Positions 25,705 through 35,454 of a stretch of DNA of 64,000 nt are shown here, one piece after another; within the stretch, counting starts at the first letter, position 1, and every line of letters begins with the position of its first letter. The stretch is from NCBI GenBank assembly GCA_964518875.1, contig CAZFHI010000001.1, positions 131,126-195,125 of the forward strand, given 5' to 3'. Made by a program: the position numbers and the translations under genes. The DNA comes from DTU024 sp964518875 (GTDB taxonomy: Bacteria; Bacillota; Clostridia; Christensenellales; Aristaeellaceae). The notes below the pieces were generated by a model, which saw nothing but the letters and a program-made list of their open reading frames with translations, did not search any database and was not told where the DNA came from.

Positions 25705-26894
25705 TGCAAAAGCTATTAAACCGCTACAAAACGCTTACGGCCCCGGACAAAGAGGGCAGCGTCGGCGTGCTGTACGGTTTGCGCTTTATGATGGTCTTTT
25801 TTGTAGCGCAGTTTCATATCTGGCAGCAGAGCTGGCTCACCCCGAATTTCACGCTTTTTGGTAAGCGCTTTAATATTGATATACTATGCAGATCAGGGTA
25901 TATGTGGATTGACGGCATGCTTTTTTTAAGCGCTTTTTTGCTCTACCTCCCCTACGCCATATCAAAGGAAAAGGGAAGGCCTTCCCCTGAAATTCTGCCC
26001 TTTTACAAAAAAAGGCTTGTGCGTATAGCGCCAAGCTATTACCTGTGCGTATTTATAATGCTGTTTTTTAACGCTCTTCCCAATAATTTATACGCTTCCC
26101 AAGACGATTTAGTAAAGGACCTGCTGGCCCACCTTACGTTCACCCATAATCTGTTTGCGCTGAGCTACTACGCTTCGCCGCTTAATGGGGCGCTGTGGAC
26201 CATAGGCGTGCAGATGCAGTTTTACCTTATTTCCCCATTTTTGGCGCGCTCATTTAAAAAGCAGCCGCTGCTAACGTACTGCGTTATGGCGGCTATCGCC
26301 TTTTTGTTCAGAGGCTACGCCGCGAAACTCACCGACAGCTCCATGTACTTTAACCAGATGCCCGCTTTTCTTGACGTATTTGCCAACGGCTTTCTCGCGG
26401 CAAGCATATACGAATCCCTTAGAAGGCGGCTTAAGGAATGCTCGTTTACCAAAATACTCTTCAGCGTTGTTTTCTTGATATGCATATTCGCCTTTCACTT
26501 TATATTAAAGGCGCAGGCGGGAGAAAACGGCATACCTGATATACGCAGGGGGCAGCTTAAGCGCCGCTACGTCTTTTCTCTAATTCTTATGGTTTTCAGC
26601 GTTTCTCTGTGCTTTTCCTTAGGAGGGCTTAAGCTTATATTTTCAAACGGGCTTTCGCGTTTCTTGGCGGGCATATCCTACCAGTTTTACATGTACCACC
26701 AGGTTTTCGCCGTGTTTTTAAAGCGGCGCGGCATACCGCCCTCCAAAAGCCCGGCGCCGCATATGGCGGGCGAATACTCATGGCAGGTTCTGTACGTGTT
26801 CATATGCATATCGGGCGCCGTCGCGATAGCGGCGCTGCTCACGTACTTTTTTGAAAAGCCCGTTTCAAAAAGGCTTTTGAAAAAGAAAGCTTAG
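25704..26894 (+). CDS. Acyltransferase family 3 membrane protein (OafA-like)
   Basis: This 396-residue integral membrane protein has about ten hydrophobic helices. The N-terminal block LRFMMVFFVAQFHIWQQSW, with a conserved His, and the motif YKKRLVRIAPSYYL mark the acyltransferase-3 family, which transfers acyl groups to surface glycans or other exported molecules. The segment GALWTIGVQMQFYLISPFLA corresponds to the family's W-S-L-x-x-E/Q-x-x-F-Y block. It overlaps the TPR-protein stop by one base, so the two are co-translated. Substrate is unknown. Confidence 0.88.
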   Translation: MQKLLNRYKTLTAPDKEGSVGVLYGLRFMMVFFVAQFHIWQQSWLTPNFTLFGKRFNIDILCRSGYMWIDGMLFLSAFLLYLPYAISKEKGRPSPEILPFYKKRLVRIAPSYYLCVFIMLFFNALPNNLYASQDDLVKDLLAHLTFTHNLFALSYYASPLNGALWTIGVQMQFYLISPFLARSFKKQPLLTYCVMAAIAFLFRGYAAKLTDSSMYFNQMPAFLDVFANGFLAASIYESLRRRLKECSFTKILFSVVFLICIFAFHFILKAQAGENGIPDIRRGQLKRRYVFSLILMVFSVSLCFSLGGLKLIFSNGLSRFLAGISYQFYMYHQVFAVFLKRRGIPPSKSPAPHMAGEYSWQVLYVFICISGAVAIAALLTYFFEKPVSKRLLKKKA

Positions 26895-26949
26895 CAAACG
26901 CCAAACCAAATAATTCTACTTATCAAAATAATTTAAGGAGGTACTCATT

Positions 26950-27750
26950 ATGCAGAACGTATCGCTCGACTTAAAAGGACAGGCTCCAAACGCCAACATG
27001 AAGCTGTTTCTTTTGCCAAACAGCGACGAAGTGGAACCGGACAGAAAACGCCCCGTAATACTTATATTCCCTGGCGGAGGCTTTAACTTTATATCCTTCA
27101 GGGAGGGCGATCCTGTGGCTGTAAAGATGCTGTCATCAGGCTGCCACGCCGCGGTGCTTGAGTACGCTTTAAAGCCGGAGCCTTTTCCCGCGCAGCTTCT
27201 GCAGGCTATGAAGGCTGTAAGCGTGCTGAGGCAAAACGCAGAAAAATACCGCATAGACCCTAACAAAATAATAGTCATGGGCTTTTCCGCGGGCGGCCAT
27301 ATAGCGGCAAGCTTAGGCGTGTTCTGGTCAAAGCCCTTCTACTCCAATCAGCTTGGCTTAAAGCCTGAAGACGTAAAGCCAAACGCCATGTGCCTTGGCT
27401 ATTCAGTGTTAACGGCGGGCCCCTACACGCATGAAGGCAGCATGAGCGCGCTTGCGGGCAAGGGAAACGACAGGCTCACCCTTTCGCTGGAGCTGCAGGT
27501 GGATTCTGAAACACCGCCCGCATTCCTGTTCCACAGCATAGCGGACAGCGTTGTGCCCGTTGAAAACAGCCTGCTTTTTGCTAAACAGCTTAAGCTTTAC
27601 CATGTGCCTTTTGAAATGCACCTGTTTGAAGAGGGGCCGCACGGCATGTCCTTAGACGACAGCGAGGTTTATGAAAGCGGCAATCCCCTTATAGGCCTTC
27701 CGTTTTCACAATGGGTGGATCTGTTTAACGCATGGATGAAGCGCCTGTAA
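26950..27750 (+). CDS. Alpha/beta hydrolase (esterase/lipase, BD-FAE-like)
   Basis: This 266-residue cytoplasmic hydrolase has the oxyanion motif FPGGGFNF, which replaces the usual H-G-G-G. The nucleophile elbow is GFSAGGH, the acid is probably the Asp in HSIADSVVP, and the catalytic His is in EEGPHGMSL. The sequence resembles acetyl-xylan or carbohydrate esterases of the BD-FAE type. AAGGAGG precedes the ATG. It overlaps hemW by 19 bases, so expression is coupled although the functions look unrelated. Confidence 0.9.
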   Translation: MQNVSLDLKGQAPNANMKLFLLPNSDEVEPDRKRPVILIFPGGGFNFISFREGDPVAVKMLSSGCHAAVLEYALKPEPFPAQLLQAMKAVSVLRQNAEKYRIDPNKIIVMGFSAGGHIAASLGVFWSKPFYSNQLGLKPEDVKPNAMCLGYSVLTAGPYTHEGSMSALAGKGNDRLTLSLELQVDSETPPAFLFHSIADSVVPVENSLLFAKQLKLYHVPFEMHLFEEGPHGMSLDDSEVYESGNPLIGLPFSQWVDLFNAWMKRL

Positions 27751-28865
27751 AGCACTTAGGGCTTTATGTGCATACGCCCTTTTGCTTAAGCAAATGCCGC
27801 TACTGCGATTTTGCGTCTTGGGACAATAAGCTTGAATACAAAAACGCCTATATTAAAACGCTGCTTAAAGAAATTAAGCATAGAAGCGATGAAGCGGATA
27901 TCTTAGCCGACAGCGTGTTCTTTGGCGGCGGCACGCCGTCGACCCTGCCCGTAAGCGACATAGAAGCGATCGTGCATGGCTTAAGCGAAGCTTTCCGCAT
28001 ATCAAAAAACGCGGAAATAACGCTTGAAGCTAACCCCGGCACGGTGAACCTGAGCTTTCTTAAAAGCTTAAAGGCGTCAGGCTTTAACAGGATATCCTTC
28101 GGCGTGCAGGCAAAGCAGGAGCGTCTGCTTAAGGCGCTGGGACGAAAGCACAGCTTTTGTGAAGCGGTAACAGCGATAGAGCAGGCGTTTAAGGCTGGTA
28201 TAGAAAACATAAACGCGGATTTAATATTCGGCGTGCCGACGCAGACCGTTGACGACTTTAACGAAAGCGTTATGTCCGTATTAAAATTACCCGTAAGCCA
28301 CGTTTCATGCTACGGGCTTATAGTTGAAGACGGCACGCCCATAAAAAGCGACATAGAAAAAGGAATACTGCGCCTGCCTGAAGTTGAAGATGAAAGGCAG
28401 ATGTATTATTCAGCCCGCGAAATTCTTCACGCGCACGGCATAGAGCAGTACGAAATAAGCAATTTTGCGCGCAGAGGCATGGAATGCCGCCACAACTTGG
28501 GTACCTGGCGCAGGGAAAACTACCTTGGTTTTGGCGTTTCCGCCGCAAGCCTTATAAACACGTCTTTAAGGCGCGGCAACCCGGCCGACTTAGCAAATTA
28601 TATAAACGGAGCGGAGCCAGAATTTACGCATCTTACGCTTAAAGAGCAGATGTTTGAATACGTTATGCTGGGCTTAAGGCTTACGCGCGGCATAAATAAA
28701 CAGGATTTTTTTAACCGTTTTAATACGGATTTTACGAGTCTTTACGGCGAAAAGCTGAAGCCGTCGTTAGAAAAAGGCCTGCTTGAAGAAAGCGGGGACG
28801 ATATCCGCCTTACGCTGAGCGGCATGGACGTAATGAACTCAGTACTGCTTGACATAATGGACTGA
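27732..28865 (+). CDS. hemW: Radical SAM HemW-like protein
   Basis: This 377-residue radical SAM protein carries the cluster motif CLSKCRYCDF (C-x3-C-x2-C) near residue 18. It also has the conserved blocks FGGGTPSTL, EANPGTVN, RISFGVQA, NADLIFGVPTQT and SCYGLIVEDGTP. HemW delivers or handles heme and is related to oxygen-independent coproporphyrinogen oxidase HemN; the single Cys-x2-Cys-Asp/Phe arrangement fits HemW. The start lies inside the esterase gene and has only a weak upstream purine stretch. Confidence 0.92.
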   Translation: MDEAPVKHLGLYVHTPFCLSKCRYCDFASWDNKLEYKNAYIKTLLKEIKHRSDEADILADSVFFGGGTPSTLPVSDIEAIVHGLSEAFRISKNAEITLEANPGTVNLSFLKSLKASGFNRISFGVQAKQERLLKALGRKHSFCEAVTAIEQAFKAGIENINADLIFGVPTQTVDDFNESVMSVLKLPVSHVSCYGLIVEDGTPIKSDIEKGILRLPEVEDERQMYYSAREILHAHGIEQYEISNFARRGMECRHNLGTWRRENYLGFGVSAASLINTSLRRGNPADLANYINGAEPEFTHLTLKEQMFEYVMLGLRLTRGINKQDFFNRFNTDFTSLYGEKLKPSLEKGLLEESGDDIRLTLSGMDVMNSVLLDIMD

Positions 28866-28940
28866 TTTTTTTAAAATTGCTCTTATGATGCAAGGAAAAT
28901 ACAGCTTAAATCGTTTAATAAGTATAAAGGAGGAAGCGCG

Positions 28941-30074
28941 ATGAAAAATAAAAATAAAATATTACGGCTTTTGACAAGCGTTTTTTTATCCGCACTTATA
29001 TTTGTCCAGGCGGAAGACCTGTTCGGCATGGTCGACAATACGTCTTCGCTTAACGTGCGCTCGGGCCCCGGCTATAACTACCAGATAACGGGCCGCTTAA
29101 AGCGCGGCGTCTGGGTGGATATATTAAACGATTACAGCGATTGGTATTACGTTACGGACAGGAACCAGCAGCTCACGGGCTACGTCAAGTCTGATTATAT
29201 TAAAAAGGCTTCCGCGGGTTCCGGCGGCTCAAGCGGCCAGTTTGTTGTAAACAACCCTAAAGCAAGCCAGTTTTTAAACCTGCGCGCGGAGCCTTCTTAC
29301 AGCGCGCAGGTATTAGGCATATTTTTTAACGGCGCTTCAGGGCAGATTATATCTTCAAGCGACGGCTGGGCGCAGGTTATAATAAACGGCCTGCACGGCT
29401 ATTTCAGAGAGGAATTTATTAAGCCGTTGTCCAGCGGCGGAAACTACAACGCCGGCGCGGCCTACGTATATTCCTCAAACGGCGGCAACGTAAACTTAAG
29501 GCAGGGGCCTGGGTACAGCTACTCTGTGCTGTCTTCATTAAGCCCCGGCACAAAAGTTAACGTGCACTTAAAAGGCAACGGTTTCTGGTATATAAGCTCT
29601 GGAAACCAGTCGGGTTTTATGTCTTCTAAATTCCTAAGCGTTTCAGGCTCGCCCGGTCCGTCAGGCCAGAGGTACGCCGTAGTTACAAATACGGGCAGAA
29701 GGCTTAATTTAAGGGAATCCCCAAGCCTGAACTCCAGATCCATAGGCCAGTACAGAGGCGGCACCAGGGTATATATAGAAAGCCAGGGCTCTGAATGGTG
29801 CAAGGTTAAGGTCGTATCAAACGGCGCGCGCGGATATATGATGAGCCGCTACCTTACGCTTTACGGTCTGCCAGGCGCAAATGTAAAAAGGGTGAGCCAC
29901 CCGCAGGGCACCTTTGTTTTCCTGCGCAGCCAGCCATATCAGTCCGCAGGCACCGTTATAATGCGCGTCCCGCACGGAGCGAACGTAAGCGTAATATCTT
30001 CTTCAAGCGGCGGCTGGACAAAAATCAGGTACGGCAACGCCGTAGGCTTTATGATGAGCTATTTTTTAAAGTAA
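28941..30074 (+). CDS. Secreted protein with five SH3b repeats
   Basis: This 377-residue protein has a signal peptide (about 1-25, ending FVQAED) and five bacterial SH3 domains, each with an L-N-[LV]-R-x-x-P core: SLNVRSGPGYN, FLNLRAEPSY, NVNLRQGPGYS, RLNLRESPSL and FVFLRSQPYQ. Such domains bind peptidoglycan or wall peptides. There is no catalytic domain, so it is probably a wall-associated adaptor. Its stop abuts the start of the class A PBP, which supports a role in cell-wall growth. AGGAGG lies before the ATG. Confidence 0.9.
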   Translation: MKNKNKILRLLTSVFLSALIFVQAEDLFGMVDNTSSLNVRSGPGYNYQITGRLKRGVWVDILNDYSDWYYVTDRNQQLTGYVKSDYIKKASAGSGGSSGQFVVNNPKASQFLNLRAEPSYSAQVLGIFFNGASGQIISSSDGWAQVIINGLHGYFREEFIKPLSSGGNYNAGAAYVYSSNGGNVNLRQGPGYSYSVLSSLSPGTKVNVHLKGNGFWYISSGNQSGFMSSKFLSVSGSPGPSGQRYAVVTNTGRRLNLRESPSLNSRSIGQYRGGTRVYIESQGSEWCKVKVVSNGARGYMMSRYLTLYGLPGANVKRVSHPQGTFVFLRSQPYQSAGTVIMRVPHGANVSVISSSSGGWTKIRYGNAVGFMMSYFLK

Positions 30075-32777
30075 ATGTACCCGGATAAACAAAAACGCAG
30101 CTTATTTGTTGAGCGCGTAAACAAGCCGCCTTTCGCTCTTGGCGTGATAATACACTGCTTCAGGATGCTTATAGTGCTCGCGCTTATTCTGGCGCTTTCA
30201 GGCGTCGGCGCCGTTGTAGGCATTGCAAAGGCCTATGTTGAAACGGCGCCAAGCTTAAACCTTGCTAAAATAGACGAACAGGCGGAAACCTCTTTCTTTT
30301 ACGACAGAGACGGCAATTTAATTACGGACTTTAAGGGCACTGAAGACCGCATAATGGTGAACATAGCTTCCATGCCGGAAAGGCTGCGCAATGCGTTTAT
30401 AGCCGTTGAAGACGCGCGCTTTTACAGCCATAACGGCGTGGACATAAAGCGCATCGCAGGCGCGTTCATAAAAAACTTTTTAACCGGCAGCCAGCAGGGC
30501 GGCTCCACCATTACGCAGCAGCTTATAAAAAACACTTTGCTTTCAAACGAGCTTAGCTATAAGCGGAAAATACAGGAAGCCTACCTTGCCATGCAGCTTG
30601 AAACGCGCTACTCCAAGGATGAAATTTTAGAAAGCTACCTTAACACAATATATTTAGGCGAAAGCTATTACGGCGTAAAGGTAGCCGCGAGGGGCTTTTT
30701 CGGCAAGGATCTCAACGAGCTTACGTTAAGAGAATGCGCTATGCTTGCCGGCATGACGACAAACCCATATTATTACAACTGCAGGCGCAACTTTTACAAA
30801 AGGCATTCGGATACCATAGATTACCCCGCCATAACGAACAACCGCACGAACTACGTTTTAAGGCAGATGTATGAAAAGCAGTTCATAACGCATGATGAGT
30901 ACACGCAGGCGCTTGACGTAAACACGGCGCGCGTGCTGCCCGAATCGCCCGAAAGCAAGGATCTTTACCTATATCCCCACTATGTTGAGTACGCTGTTCA
31001 AGACGTTATAGATACCTTCCTGAGCATGCGCGGCCTTGAAAACACGCGCGCAAACAGGAACCGCATGGAGCAGGAACTGCGCACGGGCGGCTACAAGGTT
31101 TACCTTGCGATTGACCCTGAAATACAGAAAACAGTTGAAGACACGCTCTATAACTATAAAAATTACCCTAAGCTTCGCGACAGAAGCGACAATGTGTACA
31201 GAGCGCACAATAAAGACGGCACGTTTGAAGAAATAATACAGCCGCAGGCTTGCGCGACCGTTATAGACTATCGCACGGGAGAAATAAAGGCGATAGTAGG
31301 TTCGCGCACCCCGCCAAAAGTTAAAAGGACGCTTAACCGCGCTACGGACATGAGCATGCCCGTAGGCTCTGCCATAAAGCCTATTTCAGTATACGCTCCC
31401 GCGTTTGAGCTTGGCGCAGGCGGCTCGTCCATCGTTTACAATATGCCTGTGCCAATAGAAGGCTGGACGGGCGCAAACGGCAAGGACAGCTGGCCTAAAA
31501 ACTACGGCGGCGGCGGTTACAAAGGCCCTGAAACGATGCGCACGGCGCTTGTTAAAAGCCATAACACTTCCACGGCTCGGGCGCTTATGGAATATGTTGG
31601 CGTAGACCGTTCCGTAGACTTTTTAAAGCGCATGGGCATAGATGAAGACCACATAAACGCGACGCCCTTCGGCGTGTCGTTAGGCTCGAGCGGGCCGACC
31701 TCGCTCGAAATGAGCGTCGCCTACGGCGTGCTTGGAAATGGCGGCATATACCAGAAGCCTCTGTCGTTTATAGGCATTTTAGACAGGAACGACCAGGTTA
31801 TATACGACGCCCACGCAGAGCAGGACCGCAGGCAGGTGTTCAGCCCGTCCGCCGCGTATTTAACGATAGATGTTTTAAAGCAGGCCGTTTCAAACGGCAC
31901 CGGGCGGTCCGCCCGCATAAAAGGGCAGACAGTCGCGGGCAAAACGGGCACGAACAGCGAACAGAAGGGCGTATCCTTTTCAGGGCTTACGGGCTGGTAC
32001 TCCGCCTCCGTATGGATAGGGCACGACAACTATAAGGCTCTTTCTTCAAGGACCACGGGCGGCAACAGCGCAGCTAAGCTTTGGAAAGATATAATGGAGA
32101 AAATACATAATGAAAAGGGTCTTAATGACAGAGATATATTAGAGGGCTCTCCCGAAAGCTACGGCCTTGTAAAGCTGCGCACATGCGCCGTTTCAGGCCA
32201 GCTCGCTACTGAAGCCTGCTCTCAGGATTCGCTTGGATACGGCACCGTAACGGATTATTTCCGCCGCGATGCGGCGCCAACAGTGTCCTGCCAGATGCAC
32301 AGAACAGCGACGCTTTGCTCTGAATCCAATATGCTCGCGGGCGAATTTTGTCCTATGGGGTCCAGAACAAATAAATCCATAATAATACTGCCTATGGGGC
32401 ACCCGTTGCAGAAGTACATAGGCACGCAGTATGAAAACACATTGACGGACTATTTCGGACCATACGCAAATCTTTTGTTTACAGGAGACGCGGCGCGCGA
32501 TAACGCCATGCTTTCAAACCATACCTGCCCTATACACAACAGCCCTCAGTCTGAGCAGTTTGACCCCATGCACAGCATGCTGCGCTCAGACGCGGAGCTG
32601 CTGTTAAGCCAGGCAGGCAGCCTTCTTTCATCCATACCTAACGGTACTCCGGAAGCGCAGAACCTGCTTAACGCAATGAACGCGCTTACGCAGACCCTTT
32701 CCCAGGGCGCCGACAGCGCGGCCACCGCGACCGCCATGGCGGATCTTACGCAGGCTATGGCCGCGGCGCAGTATTAA
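30075..32777 (+). CDS. Class A penicillin-binding protein (PBP1a type)
   Basis: This 900-residue bifunctional peptidoglycan synthase has an N-terminal membrane anchor (about 22-52). The GT51 transglycosylase domain has catalytic Glu112 in AVEDARFYSHNGVD and GGSTITQQLIKN. The transpeptidase domain has the active Ser432 in GSAIKP (S-x-x-K), SHN at 495-497 and KTG at 623-625. The C-terminus is Cys-containing and low in complexity, as in other clostridial PBPs. It starts directly after the SH3b gene stop with no clear ribosome binding site, so translation is probably coupled. Confidence 0.94.
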   Translation: MYPDKQKRSLFVERVNKPPFALGVIIHCFRMLIVLALILALSGVGAVVGIAKAYVETAPSLNLAKIDEQAETSFFYDRDGNLITDFKGTEDRIMVNIASMPERLRNAFIAVEDARFYSHNGVDIKRIAGAFIKNFLTGSQQGGSTITQQLIKNTLLSNELSYKRKIQEAYLAMQLETRYSKDEILESYLNTIYLGESYYGVKVAARGFFGKDLNELTLRECAMLAGMTTNPYYYNCRRNFYKRHSDTIDYPAITNNRTNYVLRQMYEKQFITHDEYTQALDVNTARVLPESPESKDLYLYPHYVEYAVQDVIDTFLSMRGLENTRANRNRMEQELRTGGYKVYLAIDPEIQKTVEDTLYNYKNYPKLRDRSDNVYRAHNKDGTFEEIIQPQACATVIDYRTGEIKAIVGSRTPPKVKRTLNRATDMSMPVGSAIKPISVYAPAFELGAGGSSIVYNMPVPIEGWTGANGKDSWPKNYGGGGYKGPETMRTALVKSHNTSTARALMEYVGVDRSVDFLKRMGIDEDHINATPFGVSLGSSGPTSLEMSVAYGVLGNGGIYQKPLSFIGILDRNDQVIYDAHAEQDRRQVFSPSAAYLTIDVLKQAVSNGTGRSARIKGQTVAGKTGTNSEQKGVSFSGLTGWYSASVWIGHDNYKALSSRTTGGNSAAKLWKDIMEKIHNEKGLNDRDILEGSPESYGLVKLRTCAVSGQLATEACSQDSLGYGTVTDYFRRDAAPTVSCQMHRTATLCSESNMLAGEFCPMGSRTNKSIIILPMGHPLQKYIGTQYENTLTDYFGPYANLLFTGDAARDNAMLSNHTCPIHNSPQSEQFDPMHSMLRSDAELLLSQAGSLLSSIPNGTPEAQNLLNAMNALTQTLSQGADSAATATAMADLTQAMAAAQY

Positions 32778-32889
32778 ATACTTAACCCAGTCCAAATCAA
32801 CATAATTAAACGGATCTTTATAATACTTTAAATTGGAATAACGTTTAAAGCGAATCATATAACTTATTCAGTCTGTAAAATAAAAAATA

Positions 32890-32918
32890 GGCTTCAGCCG
32901 GTTTGGCTAAAGCCTTTT
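32890..32918 (+). terminator. Bidirectional intrinsic terminator between the PBP and rqcH genes
   Basis: GGCTT-C-AGCC pairs with GGCT-A-AAGCC around a five-base loop. TTTTAT follows on the plus strand, and the minus strand side is followed by TATTTTTTATTTTA. It sits between convergent genes. Confidence 0.8.
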
Positions 32919-33020
32919 ATACATTTGTTTTATTATGAGTTTTTAAAAAAATTTATTAAACTAAAATCGTAAAATATATTTCACACTTCGCCTGAGCATT
33001 TAAACATAGGTTAGTTTCTA

Positions 33021-34757
33021 TCAGCGCTTTTCTATCTGCTGTATGGTTTTTGTGTCCGGCGTTATGTAAAGCGTTTTGTTGTTGGTGAACGTTACCGCGG
33101 CTAAGCCTGCGCCCGATCTTTTTTTTACGTATTTGCGCAGGCAGTAGTCTACCTCCGCTCCGCCGCCTTTGCTGCCCGAATAGTAGGCTGCGAGGCTTGC
33201 GGCTTCGTTAAGCGTGTTATCTGGCAGGGCGTCCGGCGGGTTCTTTATTATTACATGGCTGCCGGGTATATTTTTTGCGTGCAGCCATATATCGTTTGGC
33301 GAAGCGGATTTAAGCAGGGCCTCATTCTGCCTGCTGTTTTTACCGACCAATATCTGTATGCCGTCGCTTGAAACAAAGCGCATATGCGTGGATTTAGCAA
33401 GCTGCCGCTTTTTTTTGCTCCGCTTTATGCGTTTTTTTATAAGACCGTATTTTTCCGCTTCCTCGCGGGTAAAGTCTATATCCGCCGCGCTTTCGGCATG
33501 CTCTAAGTCGTACAGAAGCTGCCAAGCTATATTCAGAGAGCTTTCAGCTTCCAGTATGTTTTTTTCAGCCATCTTGGCGGCGGTGCTGTATTTTCTGTAC
33601 CGCTTGAAGTATTTCTGCGCGTTGCGCTGCGCGGAAGCTGAAGGGTCGAGCGGTATAGTTATTTTTTCGCCATTTGGTGAATAATAATTCGGCAGCGTCG
33701 CGCTGCTAGCGCCCTTTTCAACGTCGTGCGCAAACGCCGTGAGTATTTCGCCATATATGCGCAATTCCTCTATTTCATCGCCGCGCGCAAGCGCTTCTCT
33801 TTCTTTAGCTATGCGCGTTTCATACCTTTTAACCGCTTTTTTTATAGAGCGCGTAAGGCTGTGCGCCTTTTGCTTCATACGGTTGATGCTGTCTTTCGCT
33901 GTATAGAGCGTGTCCATGGCGTAAGACAAGCTTTCCGTGTACTCTGTCTTGCTTTGCTTTAGCGTTATATATGGGAACGGAAGCGCTTCTAACGGCTCGC
34001 CTTCATTGTTCATTATAAGGCACGGCTTAAACAGCTTTTCGAGCGAATTAAGCAAAAGATATATTTCCTGAGCCAGCAGCGACTTATCGCCCAGGTTCTG
34101 TATAAGCGCCGTTTCCTCGCCTGTGATTCTGAAGGCGAATTCCTTTGACGACTTCGCGTTAAGCCCTGAAATATTTTCAAACAAAAAATCGTCAAGCCGC
34201 CCTGAGGCGTCTTTAAGCCTATCTTCAACGGCGTTTTTATCCGCATTGAAAGGGTCAAGCTTGTCCTGCGCGGGCGGCATCTCATATTTAAGCGAGGGCA
34301 GCAGGTTCCTTACTCTGCTCATGTCAGGCGTAACGCGGCGTATAGCGTCAACGATTACGCCGTTTTCCACTAATGTAAGGTTGCTGTGCCTGCCCATGGC
34401 TTCAAAGTAAAGCGTTTTTACGCTGTTGTCGCCAAGCTCGCTGCGAGAGCTTATTTCTATTTTTAAAAACCTGTCCCCGTTTATCTGCTCTATGCCGGCT
34501 ATTCTGCCGCCCTGCAAATGCTTGCGCATGAGCATAAGAAACATAGGGGCTTTTTCCGGGTTTTCAAAGCTATTGTCCGTCAGGTGTATGCGCGTGCAGC
34601 TTGGAGCCGCCGCTATAAGCAGGCGGCAGTTCTTTCCCCTTTGGCGCAGCGACAATATGAGCATATCGTCAAAGGGCTGGTTAATTTTATCTATCCTGGC
34701 CCCGACTATGCTTTTTTTAAGTTCCTTAACTAAAAAACCGAGTGTAAGCCCGTCCAT
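33021..34757 (-). CDS. rqcH: Rqc2 homologue RqcH (NFACT family)
   Basis: This 578-residue ribosome quality-control protein binds stalled 50S subunits and adds alanine tails to the nascent chain using Ala-tRNA. The NFACT-N domain starts MDGLTLGFLVKEL, with KINQPFDDMLILSLR and FLMLMRKHLQGG. A long helical coiled region lies in the middle, and the NFACT-R domain contains NDIWLHAKNIPGSHVII. The length is usual. It is the last gene of the M42-alaS-GNAT-rqcH operon, with only one base between it and the GNAT gene. The link with alanyl-tRNA synthetase is notable because RqcH consumes Ala-tRNA. Confidence 0.93.
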   Translation of the reverse strand: MDGLTLGFLVKELKKSIVGARIDKINQPFDDMLILSLRQRGKNCRLLIAAAPSCTRIHLTDNSFENPEKAPMFLMLMRKHLQGGRIAGIEQINGDRFLKIEISSRSELGDNSVKTLYFEAMGRHSNLTLVENGVIVDAIRRVTPDMSRVRNLLPSLKYEMPPAQDKLDPFNADKNAVEDRLKDASGRLDDFLFENISGLNAKSSKEFAFRITGEETALIQNLGDKSLLAQEIYLLLNSLEKLFKPCLIMNNEGEPLEALPFPYITLKQSKTEYTESLSYAMDTLYTAKDSINRMKQKAHSLTRSIKKAVKRYETRIAKEREALARGDEIEELRIYGEILTAFAHDVEKGASSATLPNYYSPNGEKITIPLDPSASAQRNAQKYFKRYRKYSTAAKMAEKNILEAESSLNIAWQLLYDLEHAESAADIDFTREEAEKYGLIKKRIKRSKKKRQLAKSTHMRFVSSDGIQILVGKNSRQNEALLKSASPNDIWLHAKNIPGSHVIIKNPPDALPDNTLNEAASLAAYYSGSKGGGAEVDYCLRKYVKKRSGAGLAAVTFTNNKTLYITPDTKTIQQIEKR

Positions 34758-34758
34758 G

Positions 34759-35454
34759 TCAGACTATCCAGCTTATATTGCCACGGCTTATAGTCATGCC
34801 GAGCTTTCTTTGAAGCGCGAGTGAAGCGTTGTTGTCTGTAACCACATGCCCTATGGGTATATCCCCAATGTCTATAAGCCTGTTTATCATCATTGCTTCA
34901 AGAGCGTAACCGAAGCCATGCTTGCGGTATTCTTCAAAAATGTGCAGCATGCCTATGGTGCCTTCCTCGTGCCTGCCTATAAAGCCGATCCACTCGCCTA
35001 AATAGAAGCCGCCCTGCAGGGCGCCGGACTTAATGCTGCTTATTATCTGCTCTTCGCTCATTATGTTGTAGTTTTGAACCACGCGTTTAATGTGCTCTTC
35101 GCCTAAGGGCTTTAAGACGACGTCCGGCGAAACCTCTATTTTTTCTTTTGAAAGATACGCTACCACATAGCACGGATGGCCCGAGTTAAGCGAAAAGCGC
35201 TTTGCAAGCTCTGAGTCGAACGAAGGTATGTCGCTTAAAATTACATTGGCGCTTTTTATATTTTGCGCAGCTTCATCCGCAGCTTCATCGTTATTTGCCA
35301 TAAGCACATATAAATCCATGTGCTTTGCATACAGAAGAGCGGAGTCTTCACCTGTGAAAACCTCCTGCAAAAGCCCTTTTCTAAGCATTTCAGACTGCGT
35401 TAGCCTCTCAAGAGGTTTTTGTTTTAATAATCGCTCAAGTTTATCGTCCATCAT
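34759..35454 (-). CDS. GNAT-family N-acetyltransferase
   Basis: This 231-residue protein has a variable N-terminal half (about 1-115) and a C-terminal GNAT fold. The acetyl-CoA binding motif A reads IFEEYRKHGFGYALEAMM (R-x-x-G-x-G-like). It is preceded by the strand IGMLHI and followed by a typical NNASLALQRKLGM ending. The acceptor is unknown. It overlaps alaS by four bases upstream and nearly abuts rqcH downstream, so it is embedded in a translation-related operon. The N-terminal half resembles no domain I know. Confidence 0.85.
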   Translation of the reverse strand: MMDDKLERLLKQKPLERLTQSEMLRKGLLQEVFTGEDSALLYAKHMDLYVLMANNDEAADEAAQNIKSANVILSDIPSFDSELAKRFSLNSGHPCYVVAYLSKEKIEVSPDVVLKPLGEEHIKRVVQNYNIMSEEQIISSIKSGALQGGFYLGEWIGFIGRHEEGTIGMLHIFEEYRKHGFGYALEAMMINRLIDIGDIPIGHVVTDNNASLALQRKLGMTISRGNISWIV